In this document: positions 36,234 to 46,200 of the stretch, one piece after another
How the letters are laid out: each line of letters begins with the position of its first letter
Position numbering within the stretch: position 1 is the stretch's first letter
DNA from: an uncultured Aquitalea sp.
Lineage (GTDB): Bacteria; Pseudomonadota; Gammaproteobacteria; Burkholderiales; Chromobacteriaceae
Assembly: GCF_945957525.1 (NCBI RefSeq)
Contig: NZ_CAMFLA010000006.1
Coordinates: 124,001-188,000 of the forward strand
Reading direction: 5' to 3'
DNA length: 64,000 nt
Notes under the pieces: model-generated
The model's input: the letters and a program-made list of their open reading frames with translations, nothing else
What the model was told of the DNA's origin: nothing
Databases searched by the model: none
Translations under genes and position numbers: made by a program

Positions 36234-37829
36234 ATGCGTATTGCGCTGGCTCAGTTCAACCCCGTTGTCGGCGATATCGCCGGCAATACCCGCAAAATTC
36301 TCGACCTTGCCCACGCCGCCATGGCACAGGGGGCCGACGTGCTGGTAACGCCGGAACTGGCGTTGACCGGCTACAGCCCGGAAGACCTGCTGCTGCGCGA
36401 CAGTTTCTACCGCGCCTGCGCCAAGGCGCTGGACGAGCTGCTGGAACTGGACGGCATCACGCTGGTGGTGGGCCATCCGGTCAAGCTGGGTCAGGAACGC
36501 TTCAACGCCGCCACCGTGCTGCGCGACGGCAACCGTCTGGGCCAGTACCACAAGATGTTGCTGCCCAACGACGAGGTATTCGACGAATGCCGCTACTTCA
36601 CCCCCGGCGCCATGCCGCTGGTGTTTGACCAGGGCGGTCGCAAGGTGGGGGTGCTGATCTGCGAAGACGTCTGGTCGGTGGACCCCGCCGCCGAGGCTGC
36701 AGATGCTGGGGCAGACGTGGTGCTGGCTCTCAACGCCTCGCCCTTCCATCGCAACAAGATCGAAACCCGCCACGAAGTGCTGCGCTATCGCGCTGAAGAA
36801 ACCGGCCTGCCCTTCGCCTATGTCAATCTGGTGGGCGGCCAGGACGAGCTGGTGTTCGATGGCGGCTCTTTCGCCGTCAACCGCGCCGGCGAGGTGGTGG
36901 CCCAGGCCGCGGCCTACGAAGAAGAACTGCTGCTCATCGATTTTGCCGATGGCGACCTCCAGCCCGCGCCGCGCCGCGCCGCGCTGCCGGACGAGCTGGC
37001 CAGCGTCTACCAGGCGCTGGTGCTGGGCGTGCGCGATTACATCGGCAAAAACGGCTTCCCCGGCGTACTGCTGGGCTTGTCCGGCGGCATCGATTCCGCG
37101 CTGACGCTGGCCGTGGCGGTGGATGCGCTGGGCAAGGACAAGGTACACGCGGTAATGATGCCCTCCCGCTACACCGCCGACATTTCCGTGATCGACTCGC
37201 GCGACATGATCGCCCGCTTGGGCGTGAAATACGACGAGATCGAAATCTGGCCGATGTACGAAAGCTTCATGCAGGCGCTGGCGCCCTCCTTCGCCGGGCT
37301 GGCAATGGACACCACCGAAGAAAACCTGCAGGCGCGCATTCGCGGCACCCTGCTGATGGCGCTGTCCAACAAAACCGGCAAGCTGGTGCTCACCACCGGC
37401 AACAAATCGGAAATGACTACCGGTTACTGCACCCTGTACGGCGACATGGCCGGCGGCTTCGCCGTGCTGAAGGATGTGGCCAAAACGCTGGTGTTCGCGC
37501 TGTGCCGCTGGCGCAACACCCAGGGCGAGATCATTCCGGAACGCATCATCACCCGCCCGCCGTCCGCCGAGCTACGCCCGGACCAGAAAGACCAGGACAG
37601 CCTGCCGGCCTATGATGTGCTGGACGCCATCATGCAACGCTACGTGGAGCAAAACCTGTCGGCCGAGGACATCATCGCCGAAGGGTTTGCCGAAGCCGAT
37701 GTGCGCAAGGTGGTGCGCCTGCTGAAAATAAACGAGTACAAGCGGCGTCAGGCTCCGGTGGGGCCGCGCGTTACCCATCGCGGCTTCGGCAAGGACTGGC
37801 GTTATCCCATCACCAACCGCTTCAGCTGA
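36234..37829 (+). CDS. nadE: Glutamine-dependent NAD+ synthetase
   Basis: A 531-residue two-domain enzyme. The N-terminal nitrilase-type glutaminase (to about residue 255) shows the Glu-Lys-Cys triad as TPELALTGYSPEDLL, YHKMLLPN and VLICEDVW. The C-terminal synthetase has the PP-loop LGLSGGIDSALT and STGNKSE-like TTGNKSEMTTGY. It amidates deamido-NAD with ATP, using ammonia from glutamine. It appears monocistronic, about 77 bases from a divergent gene. Confidence 0.96.
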   Translation: MRIALAQFNPVVGDIAGNTRKILDLAHAAMAQGADVLVTPELALTGYSPEDLLLRDSFYRACAKALDELLELDGITLVVGHPVKLGQERFNAATVLRDGNRLGQYHKMLLPNDEVFDECRYFTPGAMPLVFDQGGRKVGVLICEDVWSVDPAAEAADAGADVVLALNASPFHRNKIETRHEVLRYRAEETGLPFAYVNLVGGQDELVFDGGSFAVNRAGEVVAQAAAYEEELLLIDFADGDLQPAPRRAALPDELASVYQALVLGVRDYIGKNGFPGVLLGLSGGIDSALTLAVAVDALGKDKVHAVMMPSRYTADISVIDSRDMIARLGVKYDEIEIWPMYESFMQALAPSFAGLAMDTTEENLQARIRGTLLMALSNKTGKLVLTTGNKSEMTTGYCTLYGDMAGGFAVLKDVAKTLVFALCRWRNTQGEIIPERIITRPPSAELRPDQKDQDSLPAYDVLDAIMQRYVEQNLSAEDIIAEGFAEADVRKVVRLLKINEYKRRQAPVGPRVTHRGFGKDWRYPITNRFS

Positions 37830-37944
37830 GCCCCGCCAGCGCGCTTGCCTATATGGCCGGCGCGCCGCCACGCCTGCTTGAGCGCGCCTGCCGCTTGTGC
37901 CACCATGCGCCATTAACACAACGACATATTCCGTGACTTCCCCC

Positions 37945-38967
37945 ATGAAAACCGCTCTTCTTGCCGCCGCCGTCGGCTCCGCCCTGCTGCTGGCCGGCTG
38001 CGCCAGCCCGCTTGCCAACAAATCGCCGGACATGGCGGTGCGTTACGTCCTGAAGCAAAACATGGCGCAAAGCCAGTACAACTTCACCGGCGTGATGGGC
38101 TTTGATCAGCTGCTGATCAAGAAGGGTGAAGCCACCACCAACCCGGAGCTGGCCGACATCACCAATGAAGTGGCCCGCTCTTTGTTCATCGACTTCAACG
38201 GTGCGATCGACCTGCCGGGCAAGCAACTGGAAATTACCCCGCGCCTGCGCTTCGAGCGACGCAATATCAAGGGTGAAGTCAGCGTGCCGCTGAAGCTGGA
38301 CCTGCAGAAAAACGCCGTACTGGTGGACCCTGCAGCCATCGATCTGATTTCCAAGGAATTGCGCGATCATCCCGGCCGCTTTGTACGCTTTGCGCTGCCC
38401 AAGGAATTCGCCGACAAGATTCCCACCGACGCCATCATAAAAGGCCTGCCCGAGGTGCTTGACCAGGCTTACGCCCAGGCTGACAAGCAGGCCTTCACGC
38501 TGGAGCCGCTGGACGACACCGCTCGCCAGCTGGGCGCCAGTTACCAGCTGCGCGTCGCCCTGTCGCAAGAGCAGCAAAGCCAGCTGACGCTGCGCATGAT
38601 CGACGGTCTGGCGCGCATCGTGCGCGATGAAGCCGAGCGCCGCGGCAAGCCGGAAGAAGCCCAGCAAGCCATGGCCATCGCGCAGGTGATCAAGTCGCTC
38701 AGCAACAATGAGCAAAAAGGCTTCTTCAGCGAAAGCACCATCCACCTGTACGCCGACCGCAGCGCCCGCCTCATCGGCCTGCGCGAGCGCATCGACCTGA
38801 GCACGCCGGAGTTCGACGCCCGCGCCTACGCCACCATGAAGATGAGCAACTTCGGCAAACCGGTGTTCGCCTACCCGCTGACCGAGGCGCAGATCATCGA
38901 CTTCGACAAACTGCCCAAGCCGGCCTGGCTCAATAGCGTAGACAAGCCGGAAAGCGCCGAAGAATAA
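37945..38967 (+). CDS. Unknown lipoprotein
   Basis: A 340-residue protein with a lipoprotein signal and lipobox LLLAGC (Cys near residue 19), so it is predicted to be anchored to a membrane in the periplasm. The mature part is charged, with mixed helix and strand and no motif I recognise. It is followed by a GC-rich hairpin and then lolA, the lipoprotein carrier, which may be coincidence. The ATG at 37945 directly precedes the signal peptide. Confidence 0.75.
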   Translation: MKTALLAAAVGSALLLAGCASPLANKSPDMAVRYVLKQNMAQSQYNFTGVMGFDQLLIKKGEATTNPELADITNEVARSLFIDFNGAIDLPGKQLEITPRLRFERRNIKGEVSVPLKLDLQKNAVLVDPAAIDLISKELRDHPGRFVRFALPKEFADKIPTDAIIKGLPEVLDQAYAQADKQAFTLEPLDDTARQLGASYQLRVALSQEQQSQLTLRMIDGLARIVRDEAERRGKPEEAQQAMAIAQVIKSLSNNEQKGFFSESTIHLYADRSARLIGLRERIDLSTPEFDARAYATMKMSNFGKPVFAYPLTEAQIIDFDKLPKPAWLNSVDKPESAEE

Positions 38968-38987
38968 GCGCCGCAGCCTCTCCGCAA

Positions 38988-39007
38988 CGCCCCGCCCGCG
39001 CGGGGCG
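38988..39007 (+). terminator. Probable terminator hairpin
   Basis: CGCCCCGC-CCGC-GCGGGGCG is a perfect 8-bp stem 20 bases after the lipoprotein stop. The following T run is weak (TACGCTTTT), so efficiency is uncertain. Confidence 0.55.
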
Positions 39008-39121
39008 TACGCTTTTGGGTCAACACTCGTTAACAGCGCGGGCCGAACCCCGGCCCACGCAGCCGGTCATAATGGACCACTGCGGGCGACAACCGCCGGC
39101 CCGCACCGCCCGAGGAATCTC

Positions 39122-39733
39122 ATGAAAAAACTCGTTCTGGCCGCCGCGCTGGCCATTTCCTGCGCAGCCCCCGCATACGCTGCCGCCATCCCGCAACTCA
39201 AAGCCTTTATCGGCGAAACCCGCACCCTGTCGGCCGCCTTCACCCAGGTGGTTACCAACAAGGGCAAACGGGAAGAAGCCAGCGGCACGCTGGAAATTTC
39301 CCGGCCCGGCAAATTCCGCTGGGCCTACAGCAAGCCTTACGAGCAGCTGATTGTGGGCGACGGCAAAACCCTGTGGATTTACGACAAGGATCTGGCGCAG
39401 GTCACGCGCAAATCGCTGGATAACGCGCTGGGCTCCAGCCCGGCTGCGTTGCTGGCCGGCAGCAATGCCATTGAACGCGACTATGTGCTGAAAGAAGCCG
39501 GCAAACAGGGCGACGTAGAATGGCTGACCGCCAGCCCGAAAAAAGCCGACAACACTTTCAGCAACATCCGCATGGGCTTTGCCGGCAAGATGCTGGTGGA
39601 CATGGAGCTGACCGACAGCTTCGGCAACAACACCCGCATCCACTTCAACAGCCCGCAAAAGAATCCGGCACTGGCCGCCGGGCATTTCAGCTTTACCCCG
39701 CCCAAGGGGGTGGATGTGGTGAGCGGCGACTGA
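39122..39733 (+). CDS. lolA: Outer-membrane lipoprotein carrier LolA
   Basis: A 203-residue periplasmic carrier with a signal peptide cut at about AYA-AA (residue 21). Features include LSAAFTQVV, SGTLEISRPGKFRW and DGKTLWIYDKDLAQVT, all typical of LolA. It ferries lipoproteins from the LolCDE complex to LolB. In many proteobacteria lolA, rarA and serS are neighbours, and this order is kept here apart from an opposite-strand hydrolase gene between lolA and rarA. Confidence 0.94.
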   Translation: MKKLVLAAALAISCAAPAYAAAIPQLKAFIGETRTLSAAFTQVVTNKGKREEASGTLEISRPGKFRWAYSKPYEQLIVGDGKTLWIYDKDLAQVTRKSLDNALGSSPAALLAGSNAIERDYVLKEAGKQGDVEWLTASPKKADNTFSNIRMGFAGKMLVDMELTDSFGNNTRIHFNSPQKNPALAAGHFSFTPPKGVDVVSGD

Positions 39734-39886
39734 CCCTCGCGCCAGCCCGCCTCTGCGTAAGGTTTGCCGAAGAACGTGCTCGCACTGCGAGATTTGGCGA
39801 CGCCGCCGAAACAGCGCGATGGCAGCAGGCTGCCGAGGCATTTCATGCCCACCCAACGCCGCCGCGCGGGTTTTTGATCCGGCGCG

Positions 39887-40825
39887 CTACTGTGCCAGAT
39901 GGCGCGCCAACTCCGGGCTCAAGGCGCTCATGAAGCGCTCGACAGCCGTGGTGTAGGGCCCCGGCAGACCCAGCTCGCGATTGATCTGCATATGTGACAG
40001 GTCCTCGGCCAGCACTGTCGCCCGGTCGCCCAGCACCTGCGCCCGCTCCTGCAAGCGCTGCGCATTCGGGCAGGATTCCTGCCGGCGCGAGGAGCACACC
40101 AGCAGCATGGGCGGCCTGCCCGGCCCCAGTTGCCGCAACGGCGACAAGTCATCCCAGTATGCCGGGTCAGTACCAAAAGCATGATCGTACAGGGGCAAGT
40201 GGCGTGCGCGCATGAGGGCCGCCACATCCACCGCCGCGCTGTCCAGCACCACCGTGCCCGGCCAGTCGCGCACGCCATTGTCGCGCGCCAGCGTTGCCGA
40301 CGCCGTCAGCAAGGACACCAGATGCGCGCCGGCCGAGTGCCCCATCAGCACCACTTGCCGCCCGTCGCCTCCCCATTCGCCGGCATGGCGCTGCACCCAG
40401 GCCAACGCCCTCGCCACCTGCCGCGCCTGCTCATCCACCGCGACATCCGGCAGCAAACCATAATCCATCGAGACCACCACCCAGCCCTGTCCGCCCCAGC
40501 GCTGCCACTTGCCAGCCACCACGCCGGCAGACTGCTTGTCGCCAAAGCGCCATGCGCCGCCATGCACCATCAGCAAGACCGGCGCCTGATGCGCCTCCGC
40601 CGGGACATACACATCCAGCCGCTCCCCCGCCGTGTGCCCATAGGCCAGATTCTCCAGCTTGCGACTGCCGGCCGGCATGGCCACAGCGTCCCGCCCCTGC
40701 CCCGTACCATCCTCCAGACTGTTTTGCCGCGCCTGACGCAAAGCGTCGAGCAAAGGCCCGGCCCCAATCAGCGTCGGCATGACCGCCAGCGCCAATGCGC
40801 AGACTACGCCGCTGAGCTTTCCCAT
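39887..40825 (-). CDS. Alpha/beta hydrolase (esterase-like), exported
   Basis: A 312-residue hydrolase with a signal peptide or N-terminal anchor. VHGGAWRFGDK provides the oxyanion HGG motif, and GHSAGAH holds the nucleophile Ser. Asp and His candidates follow (DPAYWDD and LSHMQIN). These place it in the BD-FAE/carboxylesterase group. The substrate is unknown. The ATG at 40825 follows GGGAGG; the much longer open frame upstream runs antisense through rarA and is discounted. It interrupts the usual lolA-rarA adjacency. Confidence 0.85.
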   Translation of the reverse strand: MGKLSGVVCALALAVMPTLIGAGPLLDALRQARQNSLEDGTGQGRDAVAMPAGSRKLENLAYGHTAGERLDVYVPAEAHQAPVLLMVHGGAWRFGDKQSAGVVAGKWQRWGGQGWVVVSMDYGLLPDVAVDEQARQVARALAWVQRHAGEWGGDGRQVVLMGHSAGAHLVSLLTASATLARDNGVRDWPGTVVLDSAAVDVAALMRARHLPLYDHAFGTDPAYWDDLSPLRQLGPGRPPMLLVCSSRRQESCPNAQRLQERAQVLGDRATVLAEDLSHMQINRELGLPGPYTTAVERFMSALSPELARHLAQ

Positions 40826-40894
40826 ACGTCCTCCCGTCCCGGTCTGACAAGGCAAGCTGGTATACTGCCGCTTTAGCCAGCCTGCGTCACCACC

Positions 40895-42217
40895 ATGAAC
40901 GACCTGTTCGCCAACGAACCGCGAAAGCCGCTTGCCGAGGCCCTGCGCCCGGCCACGCTGGACGAAGTGATCGGCCAGCAGCATCTGATCGGCCCGGGCA
41001 AACCGCTCCGGCTGGCGGTGGAGTCGCGCACGCCGCACTCGATGATCCTCTGGGGCCCGCCCGGCGTGGGAAAAACCACGCTGGCGCGCATTCTGGCCGC
41101 CAGTTTCGACGCCCGCTTCATCCCCCTCTCCGCCGTGTTTTCCGGCGTCAAGGACATCCGCGAGGCCGTGGAGCAGGCGCACGCCGAACTGCAGCGCAGC
41201 GGCCGCCACACCATTCTGTTTGTCGATGAGGTGCACCGCTTCAACAAAAGCCAGCAAGACGCCTTTCTGCCCTTTGTCGAATCCGGCCTGCTGACCTTCA
41301 TCGGTGCCACCACGGAAAACCCCTCCTTCGAGGTGAACTCCGCCCTGCTGTCGCGCGCGCAGGTGTACGTGCTGAACGGCCTGTCGGAAACCGAGCTGCA
41401 ACAATTGTTCCGCCGCGCTCAGGACAAGGGCGCGCTGGAGGGGCTGAGCTTTGACGAAGCCGCCGTCAACACCCTGACCGGCTACGCCGACGGCGATGCC
41501 CGCCGCTTCCTCAACCTGCTGGAGCAAACCCGCACCGCCGCCCACGCCCGCAAGACCGGCACGGTGACGCCGGATTTTCTCGGCGAGGTGCTGACCGTCA
41601 ACGCCCGCCGCTTCGACAAGGGCGGCGACGACTTCTACGACCAGATCTCCGCGCTGCACAAGTCGGTGCGCGGCTCCAGCCCGGACGGCGCGCTGTACTG
41701 GCTCACCCGCATGCTGGACGGCGGCGCAGACCCGCGCTATCTGGCGCGGCGCTTGATCCGCATGGCCTGGGAAGACATCGGCCTGGCGGACCCGCGCGCC
41801 ATGCAGATCACCAACGAAGCGGCCAATACCTACGAACGCCTCGGCAGTCCGGAAGGCGAACTCGCGCTGGCGCAAGCCGCCATTTATCTGGCGATCGCCG
41901 CCAAGAGCAACGCCGGCTACACCGCGTATAATGAGGCCCGCGCCTTTGTGAAACAGGACAAGTCGCGGCCGGTGCCGGTACACTTGCGCAACGCGCCGAC
42001 GCGGCTGATGAAAGAGCTGGGCTACGGGCGGGAATACCGCTACGCCCACGACGAGCCGCATGCTTACGCCGCCGGCGAAACCTATCTGCCCGAAGGGCTG
42101 GAGGATGTGCGCTGGTATCAGCCCGTGCCGCGCGGGCTGGAAAGCAAGATTCAGGACAAGCTGGACTTCTTGCGTCGACTTGACGAAGAAGCCCGGCAAC
42201 AGGAAAACGACCAATAA
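40895..42217 (+). CDS. rarA: Replication-associated recombination protein RarA (MgsA)
   Basis: A 440-residue clamp-loader-like AAA+ ATPase. Walker A is GPPGVGKTTLARIL, Walker B FVDEVHRFNK, sensor 1 IGATTENPSFEVN, and the C-terminal MgsA tetramerisation domain contains GGADPRYLARRLIRMAWEDIGLADP. It acts at stalled replication forks. It is 12 bases upstream of serS and probably shares its transcript. Confidence 0.95.
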   Translation: MNDLFANEPRKPLAEALRPATLDEVIGQQHLIGPGKPLRLAVESRTPHSMILWGPPGVGKTTLARILAASFDARFIPLSAVFSGVKDIREAVEQAHAELQRSGRHTILFVDEVHRFNKSQQDAFLPFVESGLLTFIGATTENPSFEVNSALLSRAQVYVLNGLSETELQQLFRRAQDKGALEGLSFDEAAVNTLTGYADGDARRFLNLLEQTRTAAHARKTGTVTPDFLGEVLTVNARRFDKGGDDFYDQISALHKSVRGSSPDGALYWLTRMLDGGADPRYLARRLIRMAWEDIGLADPRAMQITNEAANTYERLGSPEGELALAQAAIYLAIAAKSNAGYTAYNEARAFVKQDKSRPVPVHLRNAPTRLMKELGYGREYRYAHDEPHAYAAGETYLPEGLEDVRWYQPVPRGLESKIQDKLDFLRRLDEEARQQENDQ

Positions 42218-43516
<1,299 letters not shown>

Positions 43517-43533
43517 GACCCACCAACAAAATC

Positions 43534-43636
43534 CCTGCCCTTACCTTGCGCCGCCTGGTCGTGCTCCGTGTACTGCCAGCGGCGGAGCAACATGGCTCAG
43601 GGGCTCAGCGAGATTTTGTCTGCCGTCCCAAGCGCC
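43534..43636 (+). repeat. Intergenic repeat, copy C
   Basis: Begins 17 bases after the serS stop. Its first block (TTGCGCCGCCTGGTCG) matches copies A and D, and 43614-43636 matches 4192-4214 with 3 mismatches in 23. Confidence 0.55.
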
Positions 43637-43666
43637 ATCCTGAGCCAGGCTTGCAAAGCGTTTGCC

Positions 43667-43698
43667 AAACCGGAGCTACCCGCTCCGGTTTTTTTTCG
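43667..43698 (+). terminator. Intrinsic terminator after serS
   Basis: AAACCGGAGC-TACCC-GCTCCGGTTT followed by T. The 10-bp stem and T run make a strong terminator for the rarA-serS transcript. The remainder of the gap up to 43968 shows only the 11-mer at 43953. Confidence 0.88.
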
Positions 43699-43952
43699 CC
43701 TGTTGCCACGGCCGCCGGACAGCCCCACAGCAGGGCTGCTCACTCCCCCTTGCTTCGCGATACGAAAATCCGGGTAGCAAGGGCAAAATTGCATAAATCT
43801 CCTCCGCAGGCTCCTCCCCCACCCACCTGTTCAGCATTTTTACTTAAGTAATAACCGCTGAAATGCCGCGACCATTTGCCGGACATGGTTTCCGTGGGCA
43901 AAATCCTTTCGTCATCATTCCTTCATTTTCCTGCGCGCCGGGCAGCCCGCCG

Positions 43953-43963
43953 CTTCGGCCAAC
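43953..43963 (+). repeat. CTTCGGCCAAC motif beside a start codon
   Basis: Exact copy ending 5 bases before the ATG of the ynbA-like gene, where a ribosome site would be expected. Confidence 0.7.
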
Positions 43964-43968
43964 CTTCC

Positions 43969-44577
43969 ATGCCAAGCATTTACGACCTCAAATCCCGCTT
44001 CCAGAACTTGCTGCGTCCCCTTTTGCGTTCACTGGTGCGCACCGGCGTTACCGCCAATCAGGTGACGCTCACCGCCATGCTGTGCTCGATCGCCTACGGT
44101 CTCTGGCTATGGCTGGCCCCAAGCCAGCCGCTGGCCTGGCTGCTGCTGCCGCTGTTCCTGTTTCTGCGCATGGCGCTGAACGCCATTGACGGCATGCTGG
44201 CGCGCGAATTCGGCCAGCAGTCGCGCCTGGGCGGCATTCTCAACGAAGTAGGCGATGTGGTGTCCGACGCCGCGCTCTACCTGCCTTTTGCCGCCTTGAG
44301 CTCCCACCCGGCGCTAGTGGCGCTGGCCGTGCTGCTGGCGGTGCTGACCGAGTTCGTCGGCGTGCTCGGCCCCAGTCTTGGCGCGGCGCGCCGTTACGAT
44401 GGCCCGATGGGCAAGAGCGACCGTGCTTTCTGGTATGGCGCCTTCGCCCTGCTGGTGGGTCTGCTGCCCGCTGCCGCCGCCTATGCAGACTGGCTGTTCG
44501 GCCTCACTGCGCTACTGATGTTGCTGACTGTGTTCAACCGTGCCCGCGCCATTCTGAAAGAAAATCGCCATGTTTAA
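43969..44577 (+). CDS. ynbA: CDP-alcohol phosphatidyltransferase, YnbA/YnjF-like
   Basis: A 202-residue integral membrane enzyme. The CDP-alcohol signature is present as DGMLAREFGQQSRLGGILNE then VGD, but the third acidic position reads Asn instead of Asp (G-x3-N-x3-D). This variant form appears in the YnjF-like subfamily. It should join CDP-diacylglycerol to an alcohol or alcohol phosphate. ATG at 43969 is chosen since the upstream open frame has no family sequence, though no ribosome site is visible. It overlaps the next gene by 8 bases. Confidence 0.82.
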   Translation: MPSIYDLKSRFQNLLRPLLRSLVRTGVTANQVTLTAMLCSIAYGLWLWLAPSQPLAWLLLPLFLFLRMALNAIDGMLAREFGQQSRLGGILNEVGDVVSDAALYLPFAALSSHPALVALAVLLAVLTEFVGVLGPSLGAARRYDGPMGKSDRAFWYGAFALLVGLLPAAAAYADWLFGLTALLMLLTVFNRARAILKENRHV

Positions 44578-45517
44578 GTTGCTGTTGCCGCCGCCGCTCC
44601 TGTGGGCGCTGGGCGGCGTGTTTGTCTTGCTGGTGCTGGCCAGCGTCGCCATTCGCGTGCTGGAAGCGCGCAAGCCGGAGAAGAACTGGCTGGAGCTGAA
44701 ACTGCGCATCAAAACCTGGTGGTGGATTGTCGGTTGCTTCTCGCTGACCCTGCTGGGCAGCATTCCAGTGGCGCTGGTGGTGTTTGCGCTGATCAGCTTC
44801 CTGGCGCTGAAGGAATACCTGACTTTGTGCGCCACGCGCACCGCCGACCACGTAGTGCTGTTCTGGGCCTATCTGAGCATCCCGCTGCAGTATTACTGGC
44901 TGGGCATTCACTGGTACGGCATGTTCATCATCTTCATTCCGGTCTACATCTTCCTGTTCGTGCCCATGCGCATGGTGCTGATCGGCGAGACCCAAGGCTT
45001 CCTCAAGGCGGCGGCGTCGCTGCAGTGGGGGCTGATGATTAGCGTGTTCTGTCTGAGCCACATGGCGGCGGTGCTCACCCTGCCGCAACTGACCGGCATC
45101 GGCGTGCCGGCGCAGGGGGCGATGATGCTGTTTTATCTGGTGGCGCTGACCCAACTGAACGATGTGGCGCAATATCTGTGGGGCAAGTCCTTCGGCAAAC
45201 GCAAGGTGGCGCCCAAGGTATCCCCCAACAAAACGCTGGAGGGCTTTCTCGGCGGCGTGCTCACCACCGGCTTCCTGGGCTGGTTGCTGGGCCCGCTGCT
45301 GACGCCGTTCAGCCCGCTGCACGCCGTGCTGGCGGGTTTGCTGATCGGCACCATGGGTTTTATCGGCGACATCGTCATCTCGGCAGTGAAGCGCGATATC
45401 GGCGTGAAGGACTCCGGCCGCCTGCTGCCGGGCCACGGCGGCATTCTGGACCGGCTGGATTCGCTCACCTACACCGCGCCGTTGTTCTTCCACTACGTGC
45501 ACTACCTGTACTTCTGA
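44570..45517 (+). CDS. ynbB: Phosphatidate cytidylyltransferase, YnbB-like
   Basis: A 315-residue membrane protein with about 8 helices and the CTP-transferase signature KRDIGVKDSGRLLPGHGGILDRLDS near the C-terminus, as in CdsA. It would form CDP-diacylglycerol from phosphatidic acid and CTP. It overlaps ynbA and is followed 7 bases later by an acyltransferase gene, so the three look co-translated. It is a second-type CDS enzyme, in addition to the housekeeping cdsA expected elsewhere in the genome. Confidence 0.88.
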   Translation: MFKLLLPPPLLWALGGVFVLLVLASVAIRVLEARKPEKNWLELKLRIKTWWWIVGCFSLTLLGSIPVALVVFALISFLALKEYLTLCATRTADHVVLFWAYLSIPLQYYWLGIHWYGMFIIFIPVYIFLFVPMRMVLIGETQGFLKAAASLQWGLMISVFCLSHMAAVLTLPQLTGIGVPAQGAMMLFYLVALTQLNDVAQYLWGKSFGKRKVAPKVSPNKTLEGFLGGVLTTGFLGWLLGPLLTPFSPLHAVLAGLLIGTMGFIGDIVISAVKRDIGVKDSGRLLPGHGGILDRLDSLTYTAPLFFHYVHYLYF

Positions 45518-45524
45518 GCGACTC

Positions 45525-46178
45525 ATGAAGAACCTGCTGCGCATTCTCTTCGTGATGTTGCTGGCGCGACCGGTGGTGCGCCTGTGGCTGGGCGTCACGG
45601 TGCGACACCAGGACCGGCTGCCCGCAGCCGGCCCGGCCATCGTCATCGCCAATCACAACAGCCATCTGGACATCCTGGCGCTGTACAGCCTGTTTCCGCT
45701 GGGGCTGATTCCGCGCGTCCGCCCCGCCGCCGCGGCGGATTACTTTTTGAAGAACCGCTGGATGGCCTGGTTCGCCACCAATGTGGTGGGCATCATTCCG
45801 GTCGTGCGCGGCGGCGCGGGCTCGGGCCGCGACCCGCTGGCCGATTGCCGGCAAGCGCTGCAAGCCGGCGAGATTCTGGTGCTGTTCCCCGAAGGCACGC
45901 GCGGCGAGCCGGAAGCGCTGTCTGAAATCAAATCCGGCATCTGGTATTTGCTGCGCGACTTTCCCGACATCCCCGTGGCGCCCGTCTATCTGCACGGCCT
46001 TGGCCGGGCCATGGGCCGCGGCCAATGGCTGCCGGTGCCTTTCTTCGTCGATATCGCCGTGGGACGTTCCCTGCGCTGGATGGACGACAAGGACGCCTTC
46101 CGCGCGCAAATCCGCGACACCCTACTGCAGTTGAAACAGAAGACCCTGCCCGCCGAACCCGGTCCGGACAGCCACTGA
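45525..46178 (+). CDS. 1-acyl-glycerol-3-phosphate acyltransferase (PlsC-like)
   Basis: A 217-residue membrane-bound acyltransferase with the NHNSHLD motif (H-x4-D) near residue 42 and FPEGTRGEPEAL near 125, both standard for PlsC-type lysophosphatidate acyltransferases. Product: phosphatidic acid, the substrate of the CDS gene just upstream. The E. coli ynbABCD operon has no such gene as I recall it, so its presence here completes a possible pathway. Confidence 0.88.
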   Translation: MKNLLRILFVMLLARPVVRLWLGVTVRHQDRLPAAGPAIVIANHNSHLDILALYSLFPLGLIPRVRPAAAADYFLKNRWMAWFATNVVGIIPVVRGGAGSGRDPLADCRQALQAGEILVLFPEGTRGEPEALSEIKSGIWYLLRDFPDIPVAPVYLHGLGRAMGRGQWLPVPFFVDIAVGRSLRWMDDKDAFRAQIRDTLLQLKQKTLPAEPGPDSH

Positions 46179-46200
46179 CAAAAACTGAAAGGCCTCTCCC

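Noticed and set aside
40826-42214. N-terminal extension of the exported hydrolase through rarA
   Set aside because: The extension is antisense to rarA; the signal peptide and GGGAGG ribosome site fix the start at 40825.
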